Positions 1-12,800 of a stretch of DNA of 64,000 nt are shown here, in pieces. Origin of the DNA: Antedon mediterranea (Eukaryota; Echinodermata; Crinoidea; Comatulida; Antedonidae); assembly GCF_964355755.1 (NCBI RefSeq), contig NC_092673.1, positions 25,611,001 to 25,675,000 on the forward strand. Direction: 5' to 3'. Each line of letters begins with the position of its first letter. Position 1 is the first letter of the stretch. The notes below the pieces were generated by a model. It worked only from the letters and a program-made list of their open reading frames with translations, was not told where the DNA came from and made no database searches. The position numbers and the translations under genes were made by a program.

Positions 1-1059
1 TATCGATACTTTTTTTTCGAATCATTTTTGTCTAAAAACAGAATGTATCCTCTTTAGTGCTTGTTATTCTTGTATCTGTGAGTTCGGTAACAATGAAACC
101 GTTATGCATATAAACAAATCACATGGAAAATGTATAATAAACATACATCTATCACCCTCTGTGGAAGCTCGTTTTGTTCCTGTTTATTTATTATTCTATA
201 GAAACACACTCACTCACCTCACTCTTTATTCCATCAAACGTTTTAATGTTATCGATATGTGCTGTTAACTTGTGTAACAATAACCGTAGAATGAACCCCA
301 TAATTGTTAGAAAATAAAGGATATCTTACAGCTAGTAGCATAGCCAGGGAATTGAGTGAGATTCTCGCGCTAAAAAGTGTGTGGGGAGCTGTCAGATATA
401 TAGAAGAGTTGGGAAAATTATGTCGCCGATTTGCGCGTCGATCTCGACATTGGCAAACGACACAATTTTCTAAAACCTTCCTTTATATTATCGTTCATAG
501 CTTTTTTTCGGAATTAAAACAAATAAAGATATTTTCAACAACATTTTAACATTCAAAATATTTCTGCTTTTCTAAAATCAAGTAAATTGTTCAAATATAC
601 ATTTCGCGTGGTGTACAGTGGCCTATATTATACACTATTATCCTATTATTATATGTCTATATATAAACCTTAGACATACTAAAATGATGTAAATTCTCTA
701 TAGTTATAGCCAAACAGTTTACAATAAATAATTGACGTACGTGATTGCAATCGAAAGTTTAACTTCATTTAAATTACATGCAATTTCCCGAAGTTCGGTG
801 ATTAATTATAAGGATGATTTTGATTGCGTTTGTTAATCACAGTTATGTAAGTCGCATATTATATTTTCATTTGACCTACATTTCATAATGAAACCATTAC
901 ATCAGAGATTAACGCGTCACGGCACTTTTTATTTGTTTGGAGGCATACGGAACTGCTTCTCTTGGAACATAACGTATATTGATTTTCAAAGTTTAATGGA
1001 ATCTACAATTGACTGATTAACGTACTTCAATGACGTTATGTTTAACACATTCCGTCGTT
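1..1059. other. AT-rich stretch without a recognisable gene
   Basis: I see no spliced coding segment and no clear repeat here. A short open frame at 304-549 exists but has no recognisable domain. Confidence 0.5.
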
Positions 1060-1592
1060 AAGTTACAAAGACAAAGTCTGTGCAGCCCTTTATAAAATAA
1101 TATATACTGTATTTTTACCTGCGTTAATGTTTAACTAGAAAGAGTGGGTAAGAGGTGGTCTGCCCCCGTTTAAGATGTATTGTCCCCAAAAACATGAAAA
1201 ATGAAGATTAATTAAATCGACTTTGAATAGATTATTTTGTTGGTTTAATTAAGTAAATCACTGTCGTAGAAAAAAAAACAAAAAACAAAAATGTTTCACT
1301 TATAAAATAACCAAAACTCATTGAAAGCCAATTGACTATTTTCGGCTTTAAATTACAGTTTTTTAGTTAAATATTTTTTTTTCAATCCAATTTTTTGTCA
1401 AAGCGGGTAACTATTATGTGACATTAACATGGCATATTCAACAAAATTTGGTTAAGAATTATTTTTTCAGAGGGACAATACATCTTTAAGTTCCAAAGTC
1501 AAGGTCTGTGCAGCCCTGTATAGGCTAAAATGTATATTTTTAACTTCGTTAATGTTTAACTAGAGAGAGTGGGTAAGAGGTGATCTGCCCCA
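1060..1592. repeat. Direct repeat pair of about 105 bp flanking a MITE
   Basis: The segment 1060-1168 (GTCTGTGCAGCCCT ... GTGGGTAAGAGGTG) recurs in the same orientation at about 1486-1592 with scattered differences. The MITE at 1169-1489 lies exactly between them. This looks like an old tandem duplication with the MITE at the junction, or a duplication of MITE plus flank. Confidence 0.7.
1169..1489. mobile_element. MITE, GATGTATTGTCCCC family, copy 1
   Basis: The terminal inverted repeats read TTTAAGATGTATTGTCCCC at the left and the complement of GGGACAATACATCTTTAA at the right. The interior is AT-rich and non-coding. Related copies lie at 15264-15562, 26718-27036, 36419-36730 and 50413-50910. 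No transposase is visible, so the superfamily is left open. Confidence 0.75.
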
Positions 1593-2526
1593 GTTAATGC
1601 AAGTTTATTTATCTTAGAATTCAGCAAATAGAGTCAGAATCTTTCTTTTGGGACCTAGTTGATCAACCTCGTTACGAATTGTAAGCGCCTCTTACGTACT
1701 TATGACACGCCATAGTTGCAAACATACATTTTTAGTAGAATCGCCGTCTACAACAGACTACGAAAACACTAGCCCCTATATGAAAATAATTTCAGTAGGC
1801 CTATTTGTAATCACAGTACATTATTAATTGGTATTCCTTATTGTTTCTACGAAATCGCTACCATTGTATAGGCCTACTTATCTATCGTCGTCTAGATTCT
1901 AGAACCTAGATTACGGATACACCGGAGGCGATTAAAAAAACGTTATCATCATAAGGCCTACTAGGCCTATTTGTAATAACTTATAGTTAGCTTCCGCTAA
2001 TGTTTCTACGAAATCACCTAATTGTATTTAGCTCATAAAAAACATGATATCAATGCACGTACATTAAATTAATGTTGTAACAATATTTTGATTATGTAAT
2101 AACGGAGAAGGATGAAATTACAATTTCACTATTCCCTGGTAATACGGCTTTTCACGTGCGTAAATAAACTGCATTAACTAATTGCGTGGTGCTAAATCAG
2201 TCTTTAAAAATCATTTAAGATAATACTAATATTCGTAGGTTGTTATTAATACATAAAGTGTAAGATTGGTAAACATATTTGATAACTGTAATGTCAAGGG
2301 CTATTGATTACCGTGTTTTTATTATAGCTTAATGAACTAACTTGAGAACAAGTTATAAAACACTGATTATTAGGGAATGTTGTACAATTTGTTATTTGAG
2401 GCTAATGGTAGGGCTAATAAAGGTCAGAATTTAATCAAACTTCTTATAAAAAGGGTTGTTTTAACTTTGCCTTAATTTAATCATTAAAGATAATCTGTTA
2501 CGGAAATTACTCCTTAACATAGTTCT
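1593..2526. other. Intergenic, no gene seen
   Basis: AT-rich sequence with several AGGCCTA words but no coding exon or repeat family that I could assign. Confidence 0.45.
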
Positions 2527-2672
2527 TAAGCTTTGACTACACTATCAAATTTTATTTGACAAAAAAATTTGATGTGTCCAAATATGGTAGTGATATTCCC
2601 ATATATGGTAGTGATATGAAATCATCGTGTCCATATATGGGCACATCACATTTTTTTATAATTGGTAGTCCA
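2527..2672. mobile_element. MITE fragment, CTACACTATCAAA family
   Basis: The segment begins with AAGCTTTGACTACACTATCA and carries the internal words ATATGGTAGTGATAT and CCATATATGGGCACATCACA. These are shared with copies at 9300-9391, 29824-30059 and 35411-35533. The right end is not clear here. Confidence 0.55.
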
Positions 2673-3060
2673 ATGGAAATAGACCTAGTTCTCATTGCTT
2701 AACAACTTATTACTTAAAACTAGGTTTTACACACTATGTATAGATTCGAGGCGTATGGAATTATACCATTTGACTATTACTAGGCCGACATTACCAGCTA
2801 CTGCTGTCCACTCTAAGTAAATGTTTTTACTACTGACATTAATGATCTTTCACTGTTGAATAAATCCAACCATTAAAGTAATGATGAATGATAAAAATGT
2901 ATTACGTCACCTGTTTGACTTTTTTAGAATTGATGTTGATCCTTTGCAATGGTAATGACAGATGTGTTTAGCAGTGCAGTTTACACATGGGAATTAAATT
3001 CGGGATCACGGTTTTTCAAGTGAAAATATCCGGTTTCGTAACGACATATGCGCAGCGTAA

Positions 3061-3176
3061 ACCGTGGTTCCCACTAGAGACACAACGCAAGGACGTACGC
3101 GTCCATCGCTTGTGATTGGTCAAATTATTTACGTTGCGTTACGTCCTTGCGTTGCGTCTCTAGTGGGAACCAAGCT
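3061..3176. mobile_element. Harbinger-like MITE, short copy
   Basis: The ends are ACCGTGGTTCCCACTAG and the complement of CTAGTGGGAACCAAGCT, with a palindromic GC-richer body made of ACGCAACGCAAGGACGT words. The flanks are TAA on both sides (3058-3060 and 3177-3179), which is the 3-bp TWA target duplication typical of PIF/Harbinger elements. Confidence 0.8.
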
Positions 3177-4132
3177 TAAGCAGAAGTGTGAACAAGCTTT
3201 ATATAAGCGTGTTTCTCACTTTTGATTACAACCGACGTACGTACGCAAGCGACAGTTGCGGTCATTGCGTTGCGACACGTCAAGTGTGTATGTTTTATTG
3301 ACAACGCTTCTTCAAACAAAAAAGGCGCCTCACAATCTCTGACAGATTTGTTGTTTTAATAGAAAATGACATTTTTTTCAAGTGCTATGATGTAACTTTT
3401 CTAACTAAGCAGAAATTGAAAGCTACGGTATAATTGATTGAAGATATGCATTCTTGGTCGCTGCTGTATAATGGGAATTTGGTTTGATTGAAGTAGATCT
3501 TAAATACATCCGATAATAATAAACAATATATTATTATTAGAAAGTGGACAACTTTGTGAGATGATGCGCACGTAATAGTAACCCATTAATGAAACGTGGT
3601 CAGGATTTAGTCAAGATTATCATTGCAATGGTCGATGATACAAATTAATTACACCAGTAGCCTATTTACTCTATTTTCTAAAGAAATGTCTATACTGTCT
3701 GTATGCCTATTACTGATACTGCTTTATACATACGGTTTTTAACTGTTTGTTAACCCCTGTTAGGCCATATCTATTTTTCTATGTATAATTACGTACTTTT
3801 TGTGTATTGTATATCACTAAGGTGCAACTCAGGAGAAAGTAAAACATGTATCAAATAGGTTAAATTGGGATGCCAACAACTCTTTTCTTTCTTTATTTCC
3901 ATTCACAATTTGATGGGCCCATATGGACATGATGATTTCATATCATAGACATATGTCAAATTCAAACGACATTTATTTACGTCTAAAAGACAAATATTAA
4001 GAAAAAAATACAGTAATGACAGATTAAAAAATATTCTATAAAATGCGAATTTTCTCTCTGATTATTATATTATGTAGGCTACGCGCTACATGTGCGTTTT
4101 TGCGTAAGGAATACACTGACTCTCATGGACTC
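3177..4132. other. Intergenic, no gene seen
   Basis: No exon or assignable repeat apart from a short relic near 3900-3960 of the ATATGGACATGATGA type seen in the CTACACTATCAAA MITEs. Confidence 0.4.
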
Positions 4133-4135
4133 TTA

Positions 4136-4314
4136 AGCGTGGTTCCCACTAGCGACGCAACACAAGGACGTAACGCAACGCAAGTGAATTGACCAATCAC
4201 AAGCGATGGCTTATTCGCGTGTGATTGCTAACTGTCTATAACATCGCTTGTCATTGGTTAAAACGCTTGCGTTGCGTTTACGTCCTTGCGTTACGTTCTA
4301 GTGGGAACCAAGCT
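4136..4314. mobile_element. Harbinger-like MITE, 179 bp
   Basis: AGCGTGGTTCCCACTAG opens the element and its near-complement GTGGGAACCAAGCT closes it. The whole body can fold on itself. The flanks are TTA and TAA, which match the TWA rule but not each other. Confidence 0.8.
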
Positions 4315-5972
4315 TAACGATCAGTAATCGGTCTACAGAGGAAATAAAATTAATTCAGTCTGCAAATTATAGTATTAGTACATAATTACTAGGAAGTTCA
4401 AGGGGTCACCCTACTTCATAATCAAACGGTACGGGTCATTTTGCTTCGAACTTTCGGGTGTTAAAACCTAGGCCTATAGATCAATAAACCAATGTGAAAA
4501 TTCAGAAATTATGTTTGGAAACAGGATGTATAACATAAACCTTATTTAGGTTCATAGCAAAATAAACATAAGAACATCTGGGTAGAAATTGTCGCAATAC
4601 CGAATAAACAGTGTTAATGCTAACCAATCTATATTCATTTGTAAAATGATTTATACGAAAACGGAAAGAGGTTTAACGTTGTACAATTAGAAAATCTGAA
4701 CCGGATGGAAAATTAATTGGTTATTATTTTTAATGTTGGCCTACTCCGAGTTATTATGGTCGAAACATTTATACAGACGAGCGGTAATATAAATATAGAA
4801 TCTATGTTATTCCTTATGACCATTTACACACAACGTGGAGCGGACGGACACTTTCCGCTCAGGATAGATACAGATTCTACGTGGAAAAACCTTACGCGGG
4901 TTTTCGCTTACCGTTGTCCTTAATTAGTCATTTCCCAATGCCGAATTTTACCACCTACCCGTTTCAACTAGCTCCTCTCTATTCTAACTTAAATTAAGGT
5001 TGACACTAATCGTTGGAGTTATGACGTCATTAAATTATTTGGACAGAAAAACCATGTGATATAGAAATGTTAACGGAACAATGCACTTATTGAACAAAAT
5101 TATTGTCACTCAACCATACGGATAAACCATTCTTCCATGACATCAAAACACTGTATTAACAGATTTGTAACAAATTATTAACATTCATAAATTAAATAAT
5201 GATGGAGCATCTTTTCTAAATCTTGACAACAAAACAAATGGAATAACGCACCTTTTTGATAAAAGAATTAGAGATAGAACTTCGACGAGCTAACTTTTGC
5301 TTATAACTCCAGTTTCATCAAAATCACAGCGAATTCTACTTCTCCATATACTTAGCCTAGGCCTAGAGCAGGTTGATACTGCAAACGAACGGTCACCTAA
5401 CGGCAAGAACACCATAACATAAACATCTTTAACCTTTAGTTAAAGTCTTGTGTTCTATGTCCTGTCACGTCCAACAGGAATACCAGAACCATTACAAGAA
5501 ACAGGCTGCTGGTAGTTATATTAAAACACTGTATAAATCGTAAACACAGCACAGATGGAATCTACGATTTTCCGGTCAGGTGAACGAAAAAACAAATCGA
5601 CTGTTTACTGTAAAAATTGAAACAGTTATTCGTAGCATGTAGCCACTGGGTCGACAGCGAAGTGCTCACCTTAGTTATTTAAAGTGAATCTATTTATATC
5701 GTAGAAAAATAATGTTGTTTTAATGTCGATAATATCTTTTTAGTAGTCTGCATGCACCATTGAGATCTCCTCTTCCTTGTCTACACAACACACAAAAGTG
5801 TTTTAAATTAACATTTTCGTTTTAAGGTTCTGATTTCGATTCAGTGGTTCACACTGGCGTGCATTGCATTATCCTATATTTACGTTATGGTAAATATGTA
5901 CAGACACAGTATGTCAAAATAAGACATTACTGACTGCATCATATAACTGTATAGTAATAACATTTACAATAT
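4315..5972. other. Intergenic, no gene seen
   Basis: AT-rich sequence. Open frames are short (for example 4717-4923) and show no domain, and I found no convincing splice-linked exon set. Confidence 0.4.
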
Positions 5973-6508
5973 TCTTACTGAGATAAAGTTGGTTTTATTG
6001 CGTTGTTAATATTGTGCGACTCATTTCATACACGGTAACATCCCTTCATGTTTAAGATTGATTCCCACTTGGACGCAACGCAAACATCGCGTTATTGCGC
6101 TTACGTCATGACGTTGCGTCCTGTGTGAACGCAGCTTAAACCAAAGCAATGACAATAACTTTGATTTAACTACACAAAGCAAAACAAAATTCTCGATGTT
6201 ATCACTGGAACGTGTTAGTTCACCTATTATTATTATCTTATCTTACTGAGATAAAGTTGGTTTTATTGCGTTGTTAATATTGTGCGACTCATTTCATACA
6301 CGGTAACATCCCTTCATGTTTAAGATTGATTCCCACTTGGACGCAACGCAAACATCGCGTTATTGCGCTTACGTCATGACGTTGCGTCTTGTGTGAACGC
6401 AGCTTAAACCAAAGCAATGACAATAACTTTTATTTAACTACACAAAGCAAAACAAAATTCTCGATGTTATCACTGGAACGTGTTAGTTCACCTATTATTA
6501 TTATTATT
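5973..6508. repeat. Recent tandem duplication, 268-bp unit
   Basis: The unit 5973-6240 is repeated at 6241-6508 with only two substitutions that I can find over the roughly 240 bp before the terminal microsatellite. Each unit carries one diverged Harbinger-like MITE (6054-6136 and 6322-6404) and ends in a TTA microsatellite. The junction in TTA repeats suggests slippage or unequal exchange. Confidence 0.9.
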
Positions 6509-6927
6509 ATTTATTTTCTTAATAAACCTGAAAGTGTTCTTATGTATACGTCATATCTTACGTAATAATACTACACGAGTATCTCGCCAATATGTATCAA
6601 AAATTAAATAAACATGGATATAATATTGACAATAAAACTAAAAACTAAATTGAAACATATTAAAAACTTAAATTCAAACAAAAAACGATAATAAAATAAA
6701 AGCCATTCACCTTGGAATTTGACCACATTCAATATTTCCATTGTTATTAATAGAATTGTATGGACAAATATGAATCATCTACTGGTGTGGTTTTCGACCA
6801 GAACTAATTTCTGTGTGCGTTGGTTTCTTATACCGACCACTTGAGTCATTATACGTTGTATAAATGGAAAATCTACACAATATAAAGACAATCAGTGGCG
6901 TAACGGCTATAAGCCGTCACTGGCTAA

Positions 6928-7106
6928 AGCTTGGTTCCCACTAGAACGTAACGCAAGGACGTAAACGCAACGCGAGGGTTTTAACCAATGACAAGCGAAG
7001 TTATAGACAGTTAGCAATCACAAGCGAATAAGCCATCGTTTGTGATTCGTCAATTCACTTGCGTTGCGTTACGTCCTTGCTTTGCGTCGCTAGTGGGAAC
7101 CACGCT
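6928..7106. mobile_element. Harbinger-like MITE, 179 bp
   Basis: AGCTTGGTTCCCACTAG to CTAGTGGGAACCACGCT, with TAA on both sides (6925-6927 and 7107-7109). The body is a near-perfect palindrome of ACGCAACGCAAG words. Confidence 0.88.
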
Positions 7107-7193
7107 TAAACCCAGGGGCGGGGCAGTAAAATATGTCGGAAAAGGCTAAAAGCGCCAGAGGCGCGCCTCTCTCCAACGTTGGAGGACCACTAA

Positions 7194-7530
7194 AGCTTGG
7201 TTTCCACTAGGACGCAACGTAAGGACGTAGACGCAACGCAAGCGAGTTGACCAATGACAAGCGACAGTTCGAATAATTCATCTGTTTTTGGTCAAATCCC
7301 TTAAGCGTGGTTCCCACTAGCGACGCAACGCAAGGACGTAAAGCAACGCAAGTGAATTGACCAATCACAAGCGATGGCTTATTCGCTTGTGATTGCTAAC
7401 TGTCTATAACTTCGCTTGTCATTGGTTAAAACGTTTGCGTTGCGTTTACGTCCTTGCGTTACGTTCTAGTGGGAACCACGCTTTACGTTGCGTTACGTCG
7501 TTATGTTGCGTTTCTAGTGGGAACCACGCT
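7194..7530. mobile_element. Harbinger-like MITE interrupted by another copy
   Basis: The left part 7194-7300 starts AGCTTGGTTTCCACTAG and the right part 7486-7530 ends GTGGGAACCACGCT. A second complete MITE plus one TTA duplication sits between them. Removing the insert restores a continuous family sequence. The outer flanks TAA and GTA are degenerate. Confidence 0.8.
7304..7482. mobile_element. Harbinger-like MITE nested in a sibling copy
   Basis: A complete 179-bp copy bounded by AGCGTGGTTCCCACTAG and CTAGTGGGAACCACGCT, with TTA on both sides (7301-7303 and 7483-7485). It lies inside the older copy 7194-7530, so the family has inserted into itself. Confidence 0.88.
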
Positions 7531-7533
7531 GTA

Positions 7534-8369
7534 GGGTTCCTAAACCAGGGGCCTCAGGTCATTACGCCACCGAATATAATAAAGTGCGCTTGGCATTAAA
7601 TAAAACATATTACCTACAATTATGATATGTATACAATGTATCTTAACATTTATACAAAATATTCATTTAGCATGAATTGCAAATTTGTATATAAAAATAC
7701 GAGAGTAGGCCTAATATACTACTTTTACACCATTGCACCATTCGATATGTCATTCATATTCTATTATGTACATGATTTACAGCATTCGGTAAGTGTACGG
7801 TTAATAATCTAATCGAGGATATTAAATGTACACTTTGTGTATACTAAACGTCTATACAAAAAACATTTTCCATTCATTAGAGTCAACTTTGACTAGCACC
7901 AGATGGTGATGCAGACATTAACTTTTCAATTAGAAATAAGTCTCTTGCTTTTTCGTATAAAATTATTATATCTGCACAGGCTGTACGAAATTTTAAATCT
8001 ATACTGTTATTTAATGCAATCTAACTTTGCCCATATTTTTATAATACTATTTATTTAAGTCATATTGTTTGTATATATGTCCCTGTTCAAGTCGATAAAT
8101 TAACTATAAGGAGAATTTTAATCTACCAGGGTAGAATAAGTCACCCAAGCCGTATTAATTAATGTAGTATAATTAAAACTAAGACAGCAAGTCTTTTGTA
8201 GAAATAACATTTTTAAAATCATTAGTTGGTGACAAAACACAATTCAGCACTTTTTACATTTCAATGTGTATTAGACTAGATATTGGTTTACTTTAATTTT
8301 TATTAAACGTTTGGACCAAATATCCAATGGCTGTAATCAATAATCATACTTAAGCGAAATATTTCCTTT
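7534..8369. other. Intergenic, no gene seen
   Basis: AT-rich sequence. The open frame at 7627-7812 is short, compositionally biased and unlike any known domain. Confidence 0.4.
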
Positions 8370-8820
8370 TAACCATTTCACTTAAGTCAATTTATATCTA
8401 AGGAGTGGTATTTATTTAGATAGTAGGTCTACACGTTTCCACTGTGTTAAACTCTCTACTATACAGTTAAAAAGATAAAAAATTACACCTAGAAAGTGAG
8501 ATCAAGTATTTCACTGAAGTTATTAATATCTAAGAAGTGGTATTCATTCCGATTGGAGATTTTGTTTAGATGTTTACATGTACATGTTGTTCCTAAGTGT
8601 GTTATTGGTCAATACGCCCACCACTCTCTACTATACAGTTTAAAAAAACATTCACACTTTAGTGAGATCGAGTATTTCATTGAAGTTAATTTATATCGAA
8701 GAAATGGTATTCATTTCAATTGGAGATTTTGTTTATATTTTTACATGTAAATGTTTCTCTTAGCCTAAGTGAGTTAATGGTAAATACGACCACTCTATAT
8801 TTCTGTACAGTTTAAAAACA
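8370..8820. repeat. Degenerate tandem repeat, period about 170 bp
   Basis: Three diverged units share GAGATC(A/G)AGTATTTCA, GTGGTATTCATT, TTGGAGATTTTGTTTA and ACTCTCTACTATACAGTT. The last word recurs at 8451 and 8623 and, altered, near 8792. The open frame 8496-8750 arises from this array. Confidence 0.75.
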
Positions 8821-9299
8821 ATTTTGGAGTTGTCTGTTTACTATGAACCTAATCTTGAACTAGGTTAATGGTTTGTAATTGCAGGTGAAACTAAGATTAC
8901 GCTTACCTGGTAATAGTTATTTAAAGGGTTAAAGGAACATGTGATACCTATATAAGGTATCATTCAACAAATAATAAAAAAGATATTATAATTAATACAA
9001 AAAAGTTGGAAGATGGTTATAGAATATTGCATATGTCAAAATACTACATTCATGTACATTGCATTGATTGGTATCCATATATCTAACAGTAGTATTAAAA
9101 AAAAAATATTATAACCATTTAAAAAAGCACCAATTTGAAAAATCATGGTGAACATTAAAGCGTCGAGTTAGAATTTTAAACTAAAGACGGTATTCATTTA
9201 CAACATTAAGGCCTATAAAAACAACAACAGCTGCTCTAAAAATTATTTACAGTATTAATGTTCTTTACATTAAAAAAAAAATTAATATTGTTTTCACTT

Positions 9300-9391
9300 A
9301 AAATCATTACCATATTTGTACATATTATTACCATATTTGGGCACATCTCACTTTTTTTTTGTCAAACTAGCATGATAGTGTTGACAGAGCT
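9300..9391. mobile_element. MITE fragment, CTACACTATCAAA family
   Basis: ATTACCATATTTGGGCACAT is followed by TTTGTCAAACTAGCATGATA and GTGTTGACAGAGCTTA, which matches the right half of the 29824-30059 copy. Confidence 0.55.
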
Positions 9392-9864
9392 TAAGAGTAC
9401 TTGATTACCTTCGCAAGAAAAAACTATTTAACAGCCCTGAAGCAGTGGACTAAGTAACACTTTATGCTACAAATGGTTTAATGATATTTTTACAAAATCG
9501 TTATAGTTATACAAAATTTTTTAGTTTTACAAACACCACTAAATACTAAAATTCAAAATTTGTTGCACAATTCTTTTTTAAATTTGCAGCATTTTTCAGC
9601 ATTGTATTAAAACTATTTAAAATAAAACATTTTCATGTCATACTTTATATAGCAATAAAACAGAACACTTTCTCATTTTAAATTCTATCCGAGTTCACAC
9701 ACTAATAAATGTGTTCCAAAAATGTTACTAAGTGCTCTATTTCTTTTTATAGTCTTCATAAAAAAATCAATATTCTCACCAAAAAAAGAGGGAAAAATGG
9801 ATGATTTAAGAAAATAACCATATATTATTTACATTTCATAAAATTTAAGTAAAAATATGAGTTT

Positions 9865-12800
9865 TTATGATTGCCCCTGAAAATGCTTAACCATATTGTA
9901 AATACTGACGATCAGTCCACTTAGGCCTCCAACTACTCCAAAGAGTATCAGAAACACATCTTTAGCAAAGACTAGATTTGACATCTTCTTTCTTAACAAT
10001 TTTATACTAATTACGGCAGGCAAGATGTATGCTAGTAGGGTGCTTCCAATTGAGCCTAAAATAAAGAAAAACAATTTAATATAAATAAATTTATGAATAT
10101 GAGAATAAATTCACAGCCTACTGTTTGTGTGTTTGAAACAACAATTAACAGTGCACTTTGCAACGCAACGCAAGGACCAGAACACTTGGATCACTCTCTC
10201 TTCTGTGTTCTTAAAAGTGTACACAAGCCAGTTTCTAAGAAACCTTCTCTGAGAAGAATTGGTAAAGTATGTTGTAATATTATGTGTTAAAGGACAAATT
10301 GACAGAGGACCATATTTTAACAACGTATTACGTATGTGCATATGATTTCAGAACCATTGCGAGATTAAGGATATCAGCAATGTACGGCGACGGCTGAAGG
10401 CGACCGCGTGCGACGATATCCTTAATCTCGTGATTGTTCCGAAATCATATGTACATCCCTATCCTAATACGTTCTATGATCCTCGGTCAAGTTGTCCTTT
10501 AATAAATCACCAAAACCACATTAAGGTTTTTACAGAACTACAAAATCAAATAATGTGAGTGATGGGACACATATAATGTGATAAACAAAATGGTAAAATA
10601 AACTTTTTTTTTTAGGGGAAACAACCTGGTTGGTGAATATAACTATTTCTACTTTCTTATCAATAGAACTGAACACCTTTACAAATGGGTCAAACAAGGG
10701 GAACACATTTAAACTATCTTCCCTGTTGGAATAAAATATTTTTTCAGAGTACCTAAACAAGAACCGGTATCTATTTAGACACTAAACGAACGTTAAGGAA
10801 GAAGAATCAACAATTAGCTTGATGCTTTATGTTTTAAGTAAATAGATACCTATATCATCGTGAAAAAAAAAACAAAACAATCGTTGAAAATTGTCTTTTA
10901 TAATTTTCTATTGTAAATAATAAAGCTTGGTTTCGACTAGTGACGCAACGTAATGCTACCTACGAAACGTAAGAAAATGGCCTTCCAATAATTGTGTTTG
11001 CCCCCCCGCCTGCGTGAAATCAAACCTGCGATTTTTGCATCGTCGGTTCCCACTCCCAATGATTATGCAAAACATCACTTTGAGTCAATACGTCACTGAG
11101 TTGCGTTCTAGTGGGAATAACACTTCAGAGGAAAACGAATTCACACTATCCTATCTGAAAACATCAGCAATATCCTATGTCTATGTCTTACCCAATGTTG
11201 TAAAGTTAAGTAATAATAAATGCATAATTGTCGGCCACTTTTATGTGTTTTTTTTTCTTGGAATTCTCAACCAGGGTTTACCACTATATTGGGGGAGGGG
11301 GGCATGGATGCCTTATGGCACTGAAACAGCAGCAAAAGCATAGAATTCATGTTTTTAAAAAATAGCCAAAGCGGCAGGACAATTAAACTACATTACAACA
11401 ACATAACATCCATATTGCTAATCTGTAATTATTAAAACTTATAATATAATAATGTTTGTTGTTTTGATAAGAAGTTTGTTGTTGTTTAGTTGGCTTATTG
11501 TTGATTGGTTTGTTAATTTGTTAGCTGATTGTTGATTGGTTTGTTAATTTGGTAGCTGATTGTTGATTGGTGTGTTAATTTGTTTGTTGCTTGTTTACAG
11601 TCTGTTGATTGGTTTGTTAATTTGTTTGCAGTTTGTTGATTGGTTTGTTAATGTGTTTCTTTGTTGGCTGTTTGTTGATTAATTGATTGGTCTATACTGT
11701 TACTTTGTTAACTGATAGTTGATTGGTTTGTTAAATTGTTTGCTGTTCCTCATTGGTTTGATTGGTTTGTTAGTTTGTTAGCAGCATACTTACCATTAAT
11801 TGCATTAATATAAATAAACTGATCCTTGAAAATAATTGCAAATCCAGTCTGTATTAATACCATAGAAATCCTAACGACATTCCTCTTCCATGTAGCAACC
11901 TATAATAAAAAGCAAGACATATTTTGACAAATTTCTGTCTACTGTTATGTTTTATTTGAAAATATTTAAAGCAAGACAATCTAACAACAGGAGACCGAGT
12001 TCTGGATATCAAAGGGTTTATCTGTGGCTGTGACACAATCAGTTCCACGCCTCTTTACAGACACAGCGTATCAAGGAATTTATGTACATTGTACAGTACT
12101 GTTGGTATTTGTCGCAGCCAAAGATCAAAGAAATGTTACGAGTTCTTATCAATTGGCAAGACGAGCTCAGTGTCCTGTTGTTAGATTGCTTTGTTTAAAG
12201 ACAGATGAGATTAGTAGTGGCACCGTGGATTAGTGGTTGACATGCTTGCTTATCAATTCCAGGTTTCTTGGTTCAATTCACAATTCCAGGATTTTTCTGA
12301 TTGCTCATCACCTTTTGTCAATGAAGATTGTTTATGTTTATTGTTGGCAATAAAAGTAAAGAAAACGTGTGTTTCAAAATCTCCTATTTTTAATTTCTGC
12401 TCTATACTGGGGGTCCTCTTCAGTCAAGTACTGCCCTCCCAGGGGCCAAGTATACAGACAAAAAAAAACCAAGTTAATAATACAAAGACAAAACACAAAG
12501 ATAAAACAAGCCACCAAAATGTATTTTCTGTTGAATGGTAGGTATAGTTAGTAATGGTACTCACTGAATCTGGAACGGTTTTTGCTACAGGTATTAAATC
12601 GGAAACATCAATATCCTCGGCTGAAAAACTGTTTGATGACAACAATGGAGCTCGCTCATTATCATTTTTGATATTGACAAGTAACTTTGTTACATTAGGT
12701 CCGAATATTCGACCTAAAAAAACATGAAAAAAAAGGAAAACCATGTTAATTAATTATTTCTTTGATTCTTTCTTCTTTGAACTGGTGACCTCCTCAGTAT

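Noticed and set aside
304-549. 81-codon open frame preceded by a splice-like TTACAG
   Set aside because: It reads somewhat protein-like at first, but I recognise no domain and find no partner exon nearby. It is not listed as a gene.
3058-4317. piggyBac assignment of the GTGGTTCCCAC MITEs from apparent TTAA flanks
   Set aside because: Some copies look TTAA-flanked because AGC ends adjoin TTA. The empty-site comparison and TAA-flanked copies fit a 3-bp TWA duplication better.
7393-7599. Open frame over the MITE cluster
   Set aside because: It translates the palindromic Harbinger-like MITE; similar frames occur at 53720-53950 and 53939-54199 for the same reason.
11014-11343. 109-codon open frame
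   Set aside because: It begins inside a MITE and lacks coding character; it is antisense to the transporter introns.
8370-11790. CRISPR-like arrays or prokaryotic signals
   Set aside because: The repeats are degenerate eukaryotic tandem arrays without uniform spacers; nothing in the window suggests bacterial DNA.
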